From: Sphingomonas sp. PP-CE-1A-559
GTDB lineage: Bacteria > Pseudomonadota > Alphaproteobacteria > Sphingomonadales > Sphingomonadaceae
NCBI RefSeq assembly: GCF_004340965.1
Contig: NZ_SLYA01000002.1
Span: forward strand, 310,001-374,000
Length of the DNA: 64,000 nt
Direction: 5' to 3'
Position numbers and translations under genes: made by a program. Below are positions 27,183 to 35,957 of the stretch, piece by piece; position 1 is the first letter of the stretch; each line of letters begins with the position of its first letter. A model generated the notes under the pieces. The model saw nothing but the letters and a program-made list of their open reading frames with translations. It had not been told where the DNA came from and did no database searches.

Positions 27183-28657
27183 TGCGTGCGCGGTTCATGG
27201 TGGTTGCGGTTGCGGCCCTGCTCGCGGGGTGCACCGTCGGCCCGAATTACGTCGCCCCCGAGATGGCGGTGCCGCTGGCGTTCGTCGGTCCGCAGGCGAG
27301 CGTTGGTACTTCGGTTGACCCGGCCCGCTGGTGGTCCGCGTTCGGCGATTCGCAATTGGACGGCCTCGTGGAGCGCGCGCTCAAGGGCAATCCCGACATC
27401 GCGATCGCCGCCTCGCGCGTGCGCCAGGCACGGTTGCAGGAGATCGTCGCGCGCTCGCAAGGGTTGCCGAGCGTCAACGCCAGCGCCAGCCCGAGCCATA
27501 TCGAGTTCAGCAAGAACGCCGGCCTCTCGTCGATTGCACGCGCGTTCAGCGGCGGCACGGGGGCCGGCGGCGCGGGCTCGACTGGGGGCTCGACCGGCGG
27601 CATCGCTCTCCCCGGCAGCGGGATCACGACGTATTCCGTCGGCTTCGATGCAAGCTGGGAGCTCGACCTGTTCGGCGGCGTCCGGCGCAGCACCGAGGGC
27701 GCGCGGGCGCGGACGGAAGCGGCGGTCTGGTCGAAGCGCGACGCCGCGGTGACGCTCGCGGCCGAAGTCGCGCAGGCGTATTTCGCGCTCCGGCTCGATC
27801 AGGCGCAGATCGCGACGATCGAGGGTGAGATCGTCCGCCAGCGTCGTGCGCTCGAGATCGCGGGCAACACGGCCAAGGTGGGCCTCGTCCCGCCGATCGA
27901 CGTCACGCGTCAGCGCGCTTCGATCACATCCACGGAAGCGCGCGCCGAGCCGGTCCGTGCCGATGTCGATGTCCGCATGCACGCACTGGCGATCCTGCTC
28001 GGCGAGCCACCTGCGACGCTGATGTCCGAACTCGCAGCGCCGTCGGTAGCACCGCTTGGCGTACCGACTATCCCTGCCGGTTTGCCGTCCGAACTGTTGC
28101 GTCGTCGCCCCGACATCCGCGCGGCCGAACGCGATCTCGCGGCCTCGACGGCGGATATCGGCGTTGCGGTGGCGGACATGTATCCGAAGTTCAGCCTGAC
28201 CGGCATGAGCCAGCTGATCTCGACCGCGCTCGGCAATCTGTTCTCGGGTGACAGCCTCCAGCTGACCGCGTCCGGTGCGGCACAGTTCCCATTGCTCGAC
28301 TGGGGCCGGCGCAAATCGACCGTGAAGTCGCGCGAGGAAGACCGCGAGCAGGCGTATCTGCGCTATCGCTCGACGGTGTTGCAGGCTTTGCGCGACGTCG
28401 AGGATCCGCTCGCGCAGATCGCTGCCGAGCGGAGGCGGAATGCGGCTTTGCAGCGGGCTGTGGTCGATGCGCAGAGCAGCGCCAAGGCAGCGGAGTCGCA
28501 GTACCGGACCGGGTTCGTGGCGCAGACGACGCTGCTGAATGCGGAGACGGACGTGCTGACCGCGCGCGAACAGCTGGTGTCGAGCGATGCGCAGTTGAGG
28601 CAACTGACGGTGGCGCTGTTCAAGGCGCTGGGGGGCGGTTGGAAGCAGGCGGAGTAA
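27182..28657 (+). CDS. NodT/TolC-type outer membrane efflux lipoprotein
   Basis: The 491-residue channel has a lipoprotein signal ending LLAGC (Cys20), then TVGPNYVAPEM, the usual beginning of RND/EmrC-type outer membrane factors. Two OEP repeats follow; the second contains LPSELLRRRPDIRAAERDLAASTADIGVA, a strong family signature. The start overlaps the emrB stop by one base (TGATG). A Gly/Ser/Thr-rich insert occupies about residues 122-140. It completes the tripartite pump. Confidence 0.93.
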   Translation: MRARFMVVAVAALLAGCTVGPNYVAPEMAVPLAFVGPQASVGTSVDPARWWSAFGDSQLDGLVERALKGNPDIAIAASRVRQARLQEIVARSQGLPSVNASASPSHIEFSKNAGLSSIARAFSGGTGAGGAGSTGGSTGGIALPGSGITTYSVGFDASWELDLFGGVRRSTEGARARTEAAVWSKRDAAVTLAAEVAQAYFALRLDQAQIATIEGEIVRQRRALEIAGNTAKVGLVPPIDVTRQRASITSTEARAEPVRADVDVRMHALAILLGEPPATLMSELAAPSVAPLGVPTIPAGLPSELLRRRPDIRAAERDLAASTADIGVAVADMYPKFSLTGMSQLISTALGNLFSGDSLQLTASGAAQFPLLDWGRRKSTVKSREEDREQAYLRYRSTVLQALRDVEDPLAQIAAERRRNAALQRAVVDAQSSAKAAESQYRTGFVAQTTLLNAETDVLTAREQLVSSDAQLRQLTVALFKALGGGWKQAE

Positions 28658-28691
28658 GGGCCGCTTCAAACCCGTCCGTTACACCGCGCTT

Positions 28692-28750
28692 CTTGTTCTC
28701 CCGAGAAGGCGGGAGCCCAGTCTGGGCTCCCGCCTTCTCGGGAAAACAAG
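28692..28750. repeat. Dispersed palindromic repeat, family R2 (copy 6, short form)
   Basis: A compact hairpin CTTGTTCTCCCGAGAAGGCG ... CGCCTTCTCGGGAAAACAAG around CCCAGTCTGGG, just downstream of the efflux operon; it may act as a terminator or RNA-stabilising stem. Confidence 0.85.
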
Positions 28751-28780
28751 CTAGTTAGTGGGTTGCGCCCGTTTCAGAAG

Positions 28781-28886
28781 CACCACCCCGGCGAAGGCCG
28801 GGGCCCAATTGGGAAACGTCGGTAACGTAGGTACGCGCTTCATCACCGCGACCTTGCCAATTGGGCCCCGGCCTTCGCCGGGGTAG
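28781..28886. repeat. Dispersed palindromic repeat, family R1 (copy 3)
   Basis: Arms CACCCCGGCGAAGGCCGGGG/CCCAATTGGG and complement, with a variable 40-base centre. Together with the preceding R2 copy it accounts for most of the gap between 28658 and 28963; no gene is seen there. Confidence 0.88.
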
Positions 28887-28963
28887 TAATCTTTTCGGCA
28901 GGTGCTTTCAGCGAGCAGTCGTTCAATCAAAAAACAGAGGGCTGCCAATCGACCGCCCAAAGA

Positions 28964-29299
28964 TCACTTCTTCTTGTTCTTCCGCGCCGCATACTTAGCG
29001 TCACGAATCGCCTTCTTCTCGGCATCGGTCAATTCGACCTTAGCCTCGGCCTCGCGCTTCTTCGCAGCAGCCGCCTCAGCTTCAGCCTTCTTCGCAGCCT
29101 TTGCCTCGTCCTCGGCAGCGCGCTTCGCAGCGCGCTTCTCGCGCTCGGCCAATTCCTTGGCCTCGCGCGCGGCAAGGCGCTCGGCTACGACGGCTTCGTC
29201 GATCGGCGGCTTGGCACGCAGCGCTTCGAGCGCCTTCTGCTTGGCGGCGGCTGCGCTGCTCGTACGGTCCTGGAAGCTGGGGTCCTTGAAAGAGGCCAT
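28964..29299 (-). CDS. DUF6481 family protein (Lys/Ala/Glu-rich)
   Basis: The 111-residue protein begins MASFKDPSFQDR, then KQKALEALRAKPPIDEAVVAERLAARE split over residues 20-46, the conserved head of the family. It then becomes a long charged helix of Ala, Lys and Glu, ending in a poly-Lys tail (ARKNKKK). It is likely a single coiled coil with nucleic acid or ribosome affinity, but no function is established. ATG 29299 is chosen over earlier in-frame codons because it fits the family N terminus. It is divergent from the TonB-system genes. Confidence 0.8.
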   Translation of the reverse strand: MASFKDPSFQDRTSSAAAAKQKALEALRAKPPIDEAVVAERLAAREAKELAEREKRAAKRAAEDEAKAAKKAEAEAAAAKKREAEAKVELTDAEKKAIRDAKYAARKNKKK

Positions 29300-29470
29300 T
29301 GTCGTGAGATAATCCTGTAATATCGGTCTGACCGTCCGGACGCAGGATTGCGCCAGAGGTCTTGGGAGCAGTGACTCTGGCAGCGCCTGTAAATCATCGC
29401 GCGCCGGATCGGAAGAGATGTGTTCGATAGCGCGGTTTTCAACCCCGCAGGCCAGAAGCGCCACAATCGG

Positions 29471-29536
29471 CAGTCATCGAACCGTCATATCATAGTCATG
29501 CAAGCGTCATCGAAATCGCATCGCGGCGTCATCTGG
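29471..29536 (+). promoter_or_regulatory. Six tandem 11-bp repeats, Pho-box-like array
   Basis: Six consecutive 11-mers with the core GTCAT at a fixed 11-bp period: CAGTCATCGAA, CCGTCATATCA, TAGTCATGCAA, GCGTCATCGAA, ATCGCATCGCG and GCGTCATCTGG; only the fifth departs from the core. PhoB binds direct 11-bp repeats with this core. A -10-like CCTAAC lies at 29541-29546, five bases after the array, where PhoB-dependent promoters place it. The lipoprotein ATG is at 29621. Confidence 0.7.
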
Positions 29537-29620
29537 CCAGCCTAACCGCCATGTCACGGTCGGCAGGGGGGAGCCTGGGTCGATCCGAACAATCAACGGT
29601 ACGACTCGGGAGTCCTTCGC

Positions 29621-31249
29621 ATGACCAGCTTTACTCGCCTCGGCACGATCCTGCTGACCGGCACGGCCTGCCTCGCACTCACCGCTTGCGGCGGTGCCGA
29701 CGACGTCGCTTCGCCGGGCGCAGGCACGGTGATCATCACCCCGCCAGCCACGCCGACCCCGACGCCGTCCACCCCGACGCCGACCCCATCGGCGATCACG
29801 GCAGCGCAGTTCGCCTCGACTTCGGGCGGCCGCTCGGACGGCACGATCACGATCAGCGCCGATGAGCAGCTTGCGATCGTCAACGCCGGCACCAACAACA
29901 ACGTCAGCGGCACCAACGTCCTGACCGGCGTGTACCCGACCGCCGCGACGTCCGCCACGACCGCGACCGACCCGTCGTCGATCAACCCGTTCTTCGCCAG
30001 CACCAATTTCGCCGGCGCGCTCAACGGCCCGACCGACACCGCGTTCCAGGGCTGGACCTGCGCCTCCACGTCGGCCGAGTTCGGCGGCAGCACGACCGCG
30101 CGCTGCACCGCGGTTCCTGCCGTCGGCGCTGGCGGTTCGGCCGCAGCGTGCCCGACCGGCACGATCGATGACGGCCTGGTCCAGACGTTCCGCGCCTGCC
30201 GCCTGCCGACCAACATCACGTCCAGCCTGACGCTGCCGAAGATCGCCGGCGTGTTCTACCGCCTGCGCGGCCAGACCGAAGTCGGCGCCGATGTCGGCAC
30301 GACCGGTGCGGATACCGGCGTGACGCTGACGATCGCACCGGGCGTCGTCGTCGCCGCGGACTCGACCGAAGTCACCGCCGACCTCCTGCTCGTCAATCGC
30401 GGGTCGAAGATCAGCGCCGTCGGTACGCGCGACGCGCCGATCATCTTCACGTCGCAGCAGAACTTGACCGTCAACGGCGTCAGCGATGCGACGCAGGGTC
30501 AGTGGGGCGGGATCATCCTGCTCGGCCGCGCGCCCGTCGCGGTTTGCGCCACGGGTACCGGCCCGAACAACGCCGGCGGCACGAGCACGACCTGCCAGCA
30601 GGCGATCGAAGGCGTCACCGGGCGCTTCTACGGTGGCCCGACGGCGGCCGACAACAGCGGCACGATGCAGTATGTCCAGATCCGCTACAGCGGCATCGCG
30701 ATCAGCGACGGCAACGAGCTCCAGGGCCTGACGCTCGGCGGCACCGGTTCGGGCACGACGATCGATCACGTCCAGAGCCACAACTCGGCCGATGACGGCA
30801 TCGAGATCTTCGGCGGCACCACGAACATCAAGTATTTCGCGGTCACCGGCGCAGACGACGACGGCTACGATATCGACAACGGCTATCGCGGCTTCATGCA
30901 GTTCATCATCGCCGCACAGCGCCTGCTGGGTGCGACCGCCGACTCGTTCTCGACCGAGATCGACTCGAACGGTGCCGAGGACCTGCTGCCCCGTACGTTC
31001 GGTCAGTATTCGAACTTCACGTTCGTGCAGACCGCGCTTGCGCCGGCCGCTATCCGCCAGCGCGGTGGTTCGGACATGCGCTTCATCAACGGCATCGTGA
31101 AGTCGCCTGCGACCGTCGCCTGCCTCAACCTGATCGCGCAGGAAACCAGCCAGGCCGATCGCTCGACGATCCGCGCGGCGGATGCCTCGAAGCAGGACCA
31201 GGGCCCGCCGATCTTCACGTCGGTCTACTTCAACTGCAACGGCCGGTAA
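29621..31249 (+). CDS. Predicted beta-helix lipoprotein, partner of a TonB-dependent receptor
   Basis: The 542-residue protein has a lipoprotein signal ending ALTAC (Cys23), then a Thr/Pro spacer (TPTPTPSTPTPTPS, about residues 46-59), then a repetitive domain. Short strands (VTLTIAPGVVVAAD, DAPIIFTSQQNLTV, WGGIILLGRAPV, IDHVQSHNSADDGIEIFGG, IKYFAVTGADDDGYDIDNG) resemble a right-handed parallel beta-helix as in large lipoproteins found beside TonB receptors in Bacteroidetes. It is probably on the outer membrane. GGGAG precedes the ATG. It is 108 bases upstream of the receptor and behind the Pho-box-like array. Ligand unknown. Confidence 0.75.
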   Translation: MTSFTRLGTILLTGTACLALTACGGADDVASPGAGTVIITPPATPTPTPSTPTPTPSAITAAQFASTSGGRSDGTITISADEQLAIVNAGTNNNVSGTNVLTGVYPTAATSATTATDPSSINPFFASTNFAGALNGPTDTAFQGWTCASTSAEFGGSTTARCTAVPAVGAGGSAAACPTGTIDDGLVQTFRACRLPTNITSSLTLPKIAGVFYRLRGQTEVGADVGTTGADTGVTLTIAPGVVVAADSTEVTADLLLVNRGSKISAVGTRDAPIIFTSQQNLTVNGVSDATQGQWGGIILLGRAPVAVCATGTGPNNAGGTSTTCQQAIEGVTGRFYGGPTAADNSGTMQYVQIRYSGIAISDGNELQGLTLGGTGSGTTIDHVQSHNSADDGIEIFGGTTNIKYFAVTGADDDGYDIDNGYRGFMQFIIAAQRLLGATADSFSTEIDSNGAEDLLPRTFGQYSNFTFVQTALAPAAIRQRGGSDMRFINGIVKSPATVACLNLIAQETSQADRSTIRAADASKQDQGPPIFTSVYFNCNGR

Positions 31250-31357
31250 CGCTTCCGGTCGGCTCTCCGCAGTCGATGATGTGAGCAGCGATGCCGGGGG
31301 GGTTCCAAAGACCGCCCCGGCATTCGCCCATAGACCCCCTGATCTGGATATTCGGCC

Positions 31358-34165
31358 ATGCAAACGCGCTTCGGCTATGCCACCTTACTTCTCCTGACCT
31401 CGCAGCTGGTCGCGCCCGCGGTGCTCGCCCAGACCGGCGGCGCTGCACCCGCTCCAGCCGCCTCGCCACCCGCCTCGACCACGCAGACGGGGCCTACCTC
31501 GACGCCGGTGGATACCTCCGCGCCCCAAGCTGCCGGTGCAGAGTCCGCCGGAGCGCAGGCCGAAGTGTCGACGCCGGGCTATGATCCCAATGGCGGCGAG
31601 GACATCGTCGTCGTCGGTCGCAACATTCCCAATTTCGTCCGCGCGACTCCGCAGGTCGTCTCGATCCTGTCGACCGAAGACATCGCACGCACCGGCGAAG
31701 GCGACATTGCCGGCGCGCTGTCGCGCGTCACCGGTCTCAGCATCGTCGGCAACGGCTTCGTCTATGTCCGCGGTCTCGGCGATCGCTACTCGTCGTCGCT
31801 GCTGAATGGCTCGCCACTGCCGAGCCCCGAGCCGCTGCGCCGTTCGGTCCCGCTCGACATCTTCCCGACCACGATCGTCGGCTCCGCGCTGGTCCAGAAG
31901 ACCTATTCGGTTAACTATCCCGGCGAATTCGGCGGCGGCGTGATCAACCTCACGACCAAGGCGATCCCGGACAAGAACTTCCTGTCGTTCGGCGGCTCGG
32001 TCTCGGCCGACACCGCGACGACCAGCGAACTCGGCTACACCTATTATGGTGGCGATGCCGACTGGATCGGCTTTGACGACGGCACGCGCAAGGTGCCGAG
32101 CTTCATCAAGAACGCGCCTAGCGGCACCGGCAACATCTCGGCCGCGCAGGCCGCGACGCTCAGCAACGCCTCGACTTCGCTGCTCCAGCGCAACAACCAG
32201 CTCCCCGCCAATTTCTCGGGCGAGATCAGCGGCGGCTCGGTGTTCGACATCGGTTCGGGCCGGCTCGGCGTGATCGCGTCGGTCAGCGCGAGCAACACCT
32301 TCCGCACACGCAGCATCACGCAGCAGGATTCGGTCACCAACGAAGGGCTGCTCCGCAACGATTTCCAGACCCTGCTGACCGACAACCGGATCGTCGCCAA
32401 CGCGCTGATCGGCGTAGGCTACGAGTTCGGCGAGAACAGCATCAAGCTGACCAACGTCTACATCCACGACACGCTGAAGCAGGCGCGTGGGTCGGCGGCG
32501 ACCACCTACAACAACTCGAGCGGCCTGCGTTTCCAGCAGAACACCAACTGGTTCGAACGCCAGCTGTTCGAGAGCCAGCTGGTCGGCGCGTTCAAGCCCG
32601 TCGACGCGCTGACGCTCGACGTCCGCGGCGCCTATGCCAATTCGAAGCGCAACGCCCCGTACGAGCGGCAGTTCGACTATCTCTGCTCGAACACCACCAC
32701 GACCGGCCAGCCGATCACGGTGCAGGATCCGAACGGGACCGGCGGCGCGCAGTGCAACGGCGCGTATCAGGTGACGCAGCGCTTCTCGCCGTTCGCGTCG
32801 ATCATCTTCAGCGAATTGAAGGAAGACCTCTACAGCGGGCAGGCGGATGCCGCGTACAAGCTGTCGACCGACCGGCCGATGACGCTGTCGACCGGCTATT
32901 TCTACTCGGATACGAAGCGCACGTCGTCGCGCCTCCAGTTCAACTACCAGACGCCACGCGGTGGTGGCACCGCGCCGGGCTATCCGTATAATCTGCTCCG
33001 TCCGGATTACCTGCTGGCGATCGATACCAACGATCCGCTCAACTCGCTCGAATTGCAGTTCAACACCCCGCTCGGCGCGTATCAATATGATGCGTCGCTG
33101 CGGATTCATGCGGGCTATGTCCAGGCCGAGGCCGAGGCGACCGACGGTGTCCGCGCGACGATCGGCGTGCGCTACGAGACGGCGGACGAGCGGGTTACCC
33201 CGATCGGCGCGACCACGACGCGGCTGAAGAACGATTACTTCCTGCCAGCCTCGACGCTGACCTGGAACTTCGCGCCCGACATGCAACTTCGCGCCAGCGC
33301 GTCGAAGACGATCTCGCGCCCGCAGTTCCGCGAACTCGCGCCTCAGCAGTTCCGCGATCCCGAATCGGATCGCCTGTTCTTCGGTAACCCGCTGTTGCAG
33401 GATACCAAGCTCTACAATCTCGATGCGCGCTACGAATGGTTCTTCGCGCGTGACCAGCGCTTTACGCTCGGCGCGTTCTACAAGCGGATCGACAAGCCGA
33501 TCGAGCAGGTCGGTTTCTACACCGGTGCCGACGATCGTCTCCAGACGGGCTTCACCAACCTGCCCAAGGCCAAGCTGTACGGCGGCGAGGTCGAGTTCCA
33601 GAAATACGTGCCGCTCGACACGCTCGGCAGCGATTTCTTCGCGACGCGCCGCCTGCTGTTCATCGCCAACTACACCTATACGCAGTCGTCGATCACGGTG
33701 GACGGCAGCTGCGTCCCGAACGTGGTGGACCAGACGACCAAGGTCGCGGGCTGCCAGACCGGGTTCGCGCCCGCGACGGGTAACTTCCGCGACGGCGCGC
33801 CGCTCACCGGCCAGTCGGACCATCTGGTCAACGTCCAGCTCGGGCTGGAGGACACCAAGCGGCTGTCGCAGATCACGTTGTTGTTCAACTACGCCAGCGA
33901 CCGCGTAACCAACCGCGGCCCGTCGAACCTCGGCGGCACGGGCTTCCTGCCCGACATCATCGAGAAGCCCGGCATCCGCCTCGACCTCGTCGCCCGCCAA
34001 GGTGTCGAACTGCGCGGTGCCAAGTTCGAGGTGAAGGCCGAGGCACGCAACCTCACCAAGACGCGCTTCACCGAAGGCCAGACGTTCGAGAACGGCAACA
34101 AGGTGTACATCAACCGGTATAATTTGGGTCAGGTGTTCACGCTTGGGATCAGCACGACGTTCTGA
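31358..34165 (+). CDS. TonB-dependent outer membrane receptor
   Basis: The 935-residue protein has a signal peptide (about residues 1-25), an Ala/Pro/Thr-rich linker, and a TonB-box-like segment, EDIVVVGR, near residue 83. The plug domain follows (about 95-215; TPQVVSILSTEDIARTGEGDIAGALSRVTGLSIVGNGF over two stretches, and VRGLGDRYSSSLLNGSPLP). A 22-strand type barrel follows, ending in the C-terminal Phe of GISTTF. The plug signature (RGLGDRY.S..LNG.PLPSPEP) is of the broad Oar/CirA-like group. It imports a scarce substrate with TonB energy. With the upstream lipoprotein and Pho-box-like array, a phosphorus compound is a plausible ligand (inference). Confidence 0.92.
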   Translation: MQTRFGYATLLLLTSQLVAPAVLAQTGGAAPAPAASPPASTTQTGPTSTPVDTSAPQAAGAESAGAQAEVSTPGYDPNGGEDIVVVGRNIPNFVRATPQVVSILSTEDIARTGEGDIAGALSRVTGLSIVGNGFVYVRGLGDRYSSSLLNGSPLPSPEPLRRSVPLDIFPTTIVGSALVQKTYSVNYPGEFGGGVINLTTKAIPDKNFLSFGGSVSADTATTSELGYTYYGGDADWIGFDDGTRKVPSFIKNAPSGTGNISAAQAATLSNASTSLLQRNNQLPANFSGEISGGSVFDIGSGRLGVIASVSASNTFRTRSITQQDSVTNEGLLRNDFQTLLTDNRIVANALIGVGYEFGENSIKLTNVYIHDTLKQARGSAATTYNNSSGLRFQQNTNWFERQLFESQLVGAFKPVDALTLDVRGAYANSKRNAPYERQFDYLCSNTTTTGQPITVQDPNGTGGAQCNGAYQVTQRFSPFASIIFSELKEDLYSGQADAAYKLSTDRPMTLSTGYFYSDTKRTSSRLQFNYQTPRGGGTAPGYPYNLLRPDYLLAIDTNDPLNSLELQFNTPLGAYQYDASLRIHAGYVQAEAEATDGVRATIGVRYETADERVTPIGATTTRLKNDYFLPASTLTWNFAPDMQLRASASKTISRPQFRELAPQQFRDPESDRLFFGNPLLQDTKLYNLDARYEWFFARDQRFTLGAFYKRIDKPIEQVGFYTGADDRLQTGFTNLPKAKLYGGEVEFQKYVPLDTLGSDFFATRRLLFIANYTYTQSSITVDGSCVPNVVDQTTKVAGCQTGFAPATGNFRDGAPLTGQSDHLVNVQLGLEDTKRLSQITLLFNYASDRVTNRGPSNLGGTGFLPDIIEKPGIRLDLVARQGVELRGAKFEVKAEARNLTKTRFTEGQTFENGNKVYINRYNLGQVFTLGISTTF

Positions 34166-34185
34166 GGAAAGGATCGGAAGCTATG

Positions 34186-34309
34186 ATCCTCCCCCGCAAG
34201 GGGGAGGTGGCGCCGAAGGCGACGGAGGGGGAGGATGCGCGACAGGCGTTGCTTTTGCCGCCCCCTCCGTCAGGCAAGTGCCTGCCACCTCCCCCTGGCG
34301 GGGGAGGAT
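34186..34309. repeat. Dispersed palindromic repeat, family R4 (copy 3)
   Basis: ATCCTCCCCCGCAAGGGGGA with GGTGGCGCC at the left, CCACCTCCCCCTGGCGGGGGAGGAT at the right, between the receptor gene and the convergent hydroxylase gene. Confidence 0.8.
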
Positions 34310-34335
34310 TGTAAGCCGAGCGACATGCCGGGATC

Positions 34336-34992
34336 TCAACCCCAAGGCTTCTCGCGAAACCATTTGGTGATCACATACTTGACCCCCGCGCGCACCTTCA
34401 TCCCGTGATGCAGCGTCGCCGGGTTCATGCTCCCATCCGCCCGCCGGTTGTTCCACGCCAGCAGCTTGCCCGTTTCCGGCTGCACGATCTTGTCGATCGC
34501 CTTGAACCGCGTCGCGCCGCCGGCATCGGGCTGGTTAAGGTAGATCATGACGGTCCACGTCCGATTGCCCGCGACCCCGCAATAACGCTGATAATCAACG
34601 CCGTTCGGCTCGAAATAATCGGTGTGTCCCTTGAACTCCTGCCCGACCGCATAGCGCTGTCCCTGGAGCGGTTCGCCGTATACCGGGTCCAGTCCGGTCA
34701 GTGCCGCGATCCGGCGCTCCACCTCGATCGCGACCGGATCGAGCGGCGACAGATCGCCCGTCTCGCTCGTCCGATAGTGCGCATCGTCGTTCGAATCGGA
34801 GATCGTCGATGGCCGCCGCACCGCGTCGATACGCTCGATCAACGTCGCGCACAGGTCCGGCGGCAGGAAGTCGCGCCGCACGAACAGGTCGAGCTTCGGG
34901 CTAGGTACGCGCTGCACGCCGGGCACGGAGAGCCGCGCGATGATCGCTTCGGGAGGCAGGCCGGAGCCGCTGGACGGGACAGGATCGGACAT
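34336..34992 (-). CDS. 2-oxoglutarate/Fe(II)-dependent prolyl-4-hydroxylase-like protein
   Basis: The 218-residue protein has the double-stranded beta-helix of P4H-alpha enzymes. The iron ligands are visible as His and Asp in FKGHTDYFE (about residue 130) and the distal His in LHHGMKVRAG; the 2OG-binding basic residue is in KYVITKWFR. Earlier, YRTSETGDLSPLDPVAIEVERRI is typical of the family. Substrates in bacteria are mostly unknown. ATG 34992 is used; an in-frame start at about 35084 would overlap the promoter region of gspC. Confidence 0.85.
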   Translation of the reverse strand: MSDPVPSSGSGLPPEAIIARLSVPGVQRVPSPKLDLFVRRDFLPPDLCATLIERIDAVRRPSTISDSNDDAHYRTSETGDLSPLDPVAIEVERRIAALTGLDPVYGEPLQGQRYAVGQEFKGHTDYFEPNGVDYQRYCGVAGNRTWTVMIYLNQPDAGGATRFKAIDKIVQPETGKLLAWNNRRADGSMNPATLHHGMKVRAGVKYVITKWFREKPWG

Positions 34993-35129
34993 GAGCGTCT
35001 TCTGCCCATCGCCGACGCGAAGCGCTACCCCATCAGAATCGAAGCAACCAACGCGCAAGCCATTGACGCGGAATTGTAACATGGCATGCCTACGCGACGA
35101 AGAGAGCGGGAAATTGGGGTGGGTCGCGG

Positions 35130-35957
35130 ATGCGATTGAAGCTGGACGCGTGGGCGCGCCGTATCTTGCGGCGTATGCCGGTCGTGAATGTCTATAGTGT
35201 CGTCGAACTCGCGCTGCTGGCCGGGCTGGCGGTGCAGTGCGCGCGGCTGGCGTGGACGATCGTGACACCGATCACGCCGCTCGGCGACTGGCGTCCAGCC
35301 GCGCCGGTGGTGGTGGGCTCGCCCGCCGACATCCTGCGCGGTTTCGATCCGTTTCTCCGCCTCGGTGGCGCGGCTGGCGCTCCCGCCAACGTCACGTCGC
35401 TCCAGTTGACCCTGTTCGGCACGCGGATGGATGAAGCGATGGGCCGCAGCTCCGCGATCATCGCCGGTCCCGACGGCGTCCAGCAGAGCGTCGCGGTCGG
35501 CGACGAGATCCAGCCCGGCGTGCGTCTCAAGGCGGTCGCGTTCGATCACGTCACGATCGACCGCGGCGGCGCCGACGAGGACCTGTTCCTCGACCAATCG
35601 GGCGCCGTCACGCCGGTCGTCCCAGGCGCGGCGCCGGCGGGCGCCCCCGGTGCCGTTGCCCCCGTCGTCGGCATCCCCGTCGCGCAGTTGCGCAGCGAGA
35701 TCGGCTTCATCCCCCGCATCGACGGCGGCCGCATCAGCGGGCTCACCGTCCGGTCGCAAGGCTCGGGTAACGCGTTCCGCTCCGCAGGGCTCAAGGACGG
35801 CGACGTCGTCACCTCGATCGGCGGGCGTCCCGTTTCCGGTCCCGGCGATCTCGACCGCATCGCCAAGGATTTCGCGGGCGGCGGCAACGTCCCCATCACC
35901 GTAGAACGCGGCCAGGATACCCTGCCGCTCGCCATCACGATCGCGCCCCCCCAATGA
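35130..35957 (+). CDS. gspC: Type II secretion protein GspC
   Basis: The 275-residue inner membrane protein links the inner membrane platform to the secretin. It has one membrane helix (about residues 22-44). The periplasmic HR domain (about 88-155, LQLTLFGTRMDEAMGRSSAII) is followed by an Ala/Pro linker and a C-terminal PDZ domain (about 185-270, VRSQGSGNAFRSAGLKDGDVVTSIGGRPV in two halves). First gene of the gsp operon; its stop overlaps gspD by ATGA. Confidence 0.93.
   Translation: MRLKLDAWARRILRRMPVVNVYSVVELALLAGLAVQCARLAWTIVTPITPLGDWRPAAPVVVGSPADILRGFDPFLRLGGAAGAPANVTSLQLTLFGTRMDEAMGRSSAIIAGPDGVQQSVAVGDEIQPGVRLKAVAFDHVTIDRGGADEDLFLDQSGAVTPVVPGAAPAGAPGAVAPVVGIPVAQLRSEIGFIPRIDGGRISGLTVRSQGSGNAFRSAGLKDGDVVTSIGGRPVSGPGDLDRIAKDFAGGGNVPITVERGQDTLPLAITIAPPQ

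Noticed and set aside
31385..34000. An 871-codon open frame antisense to the TonB-dependent receptor
   Set aside because: The receptor frame has a signal peptide, plug and barrel motifs; the antisense product is low-complexity Arg/Val/Glu sequence with no ribosome binding site.
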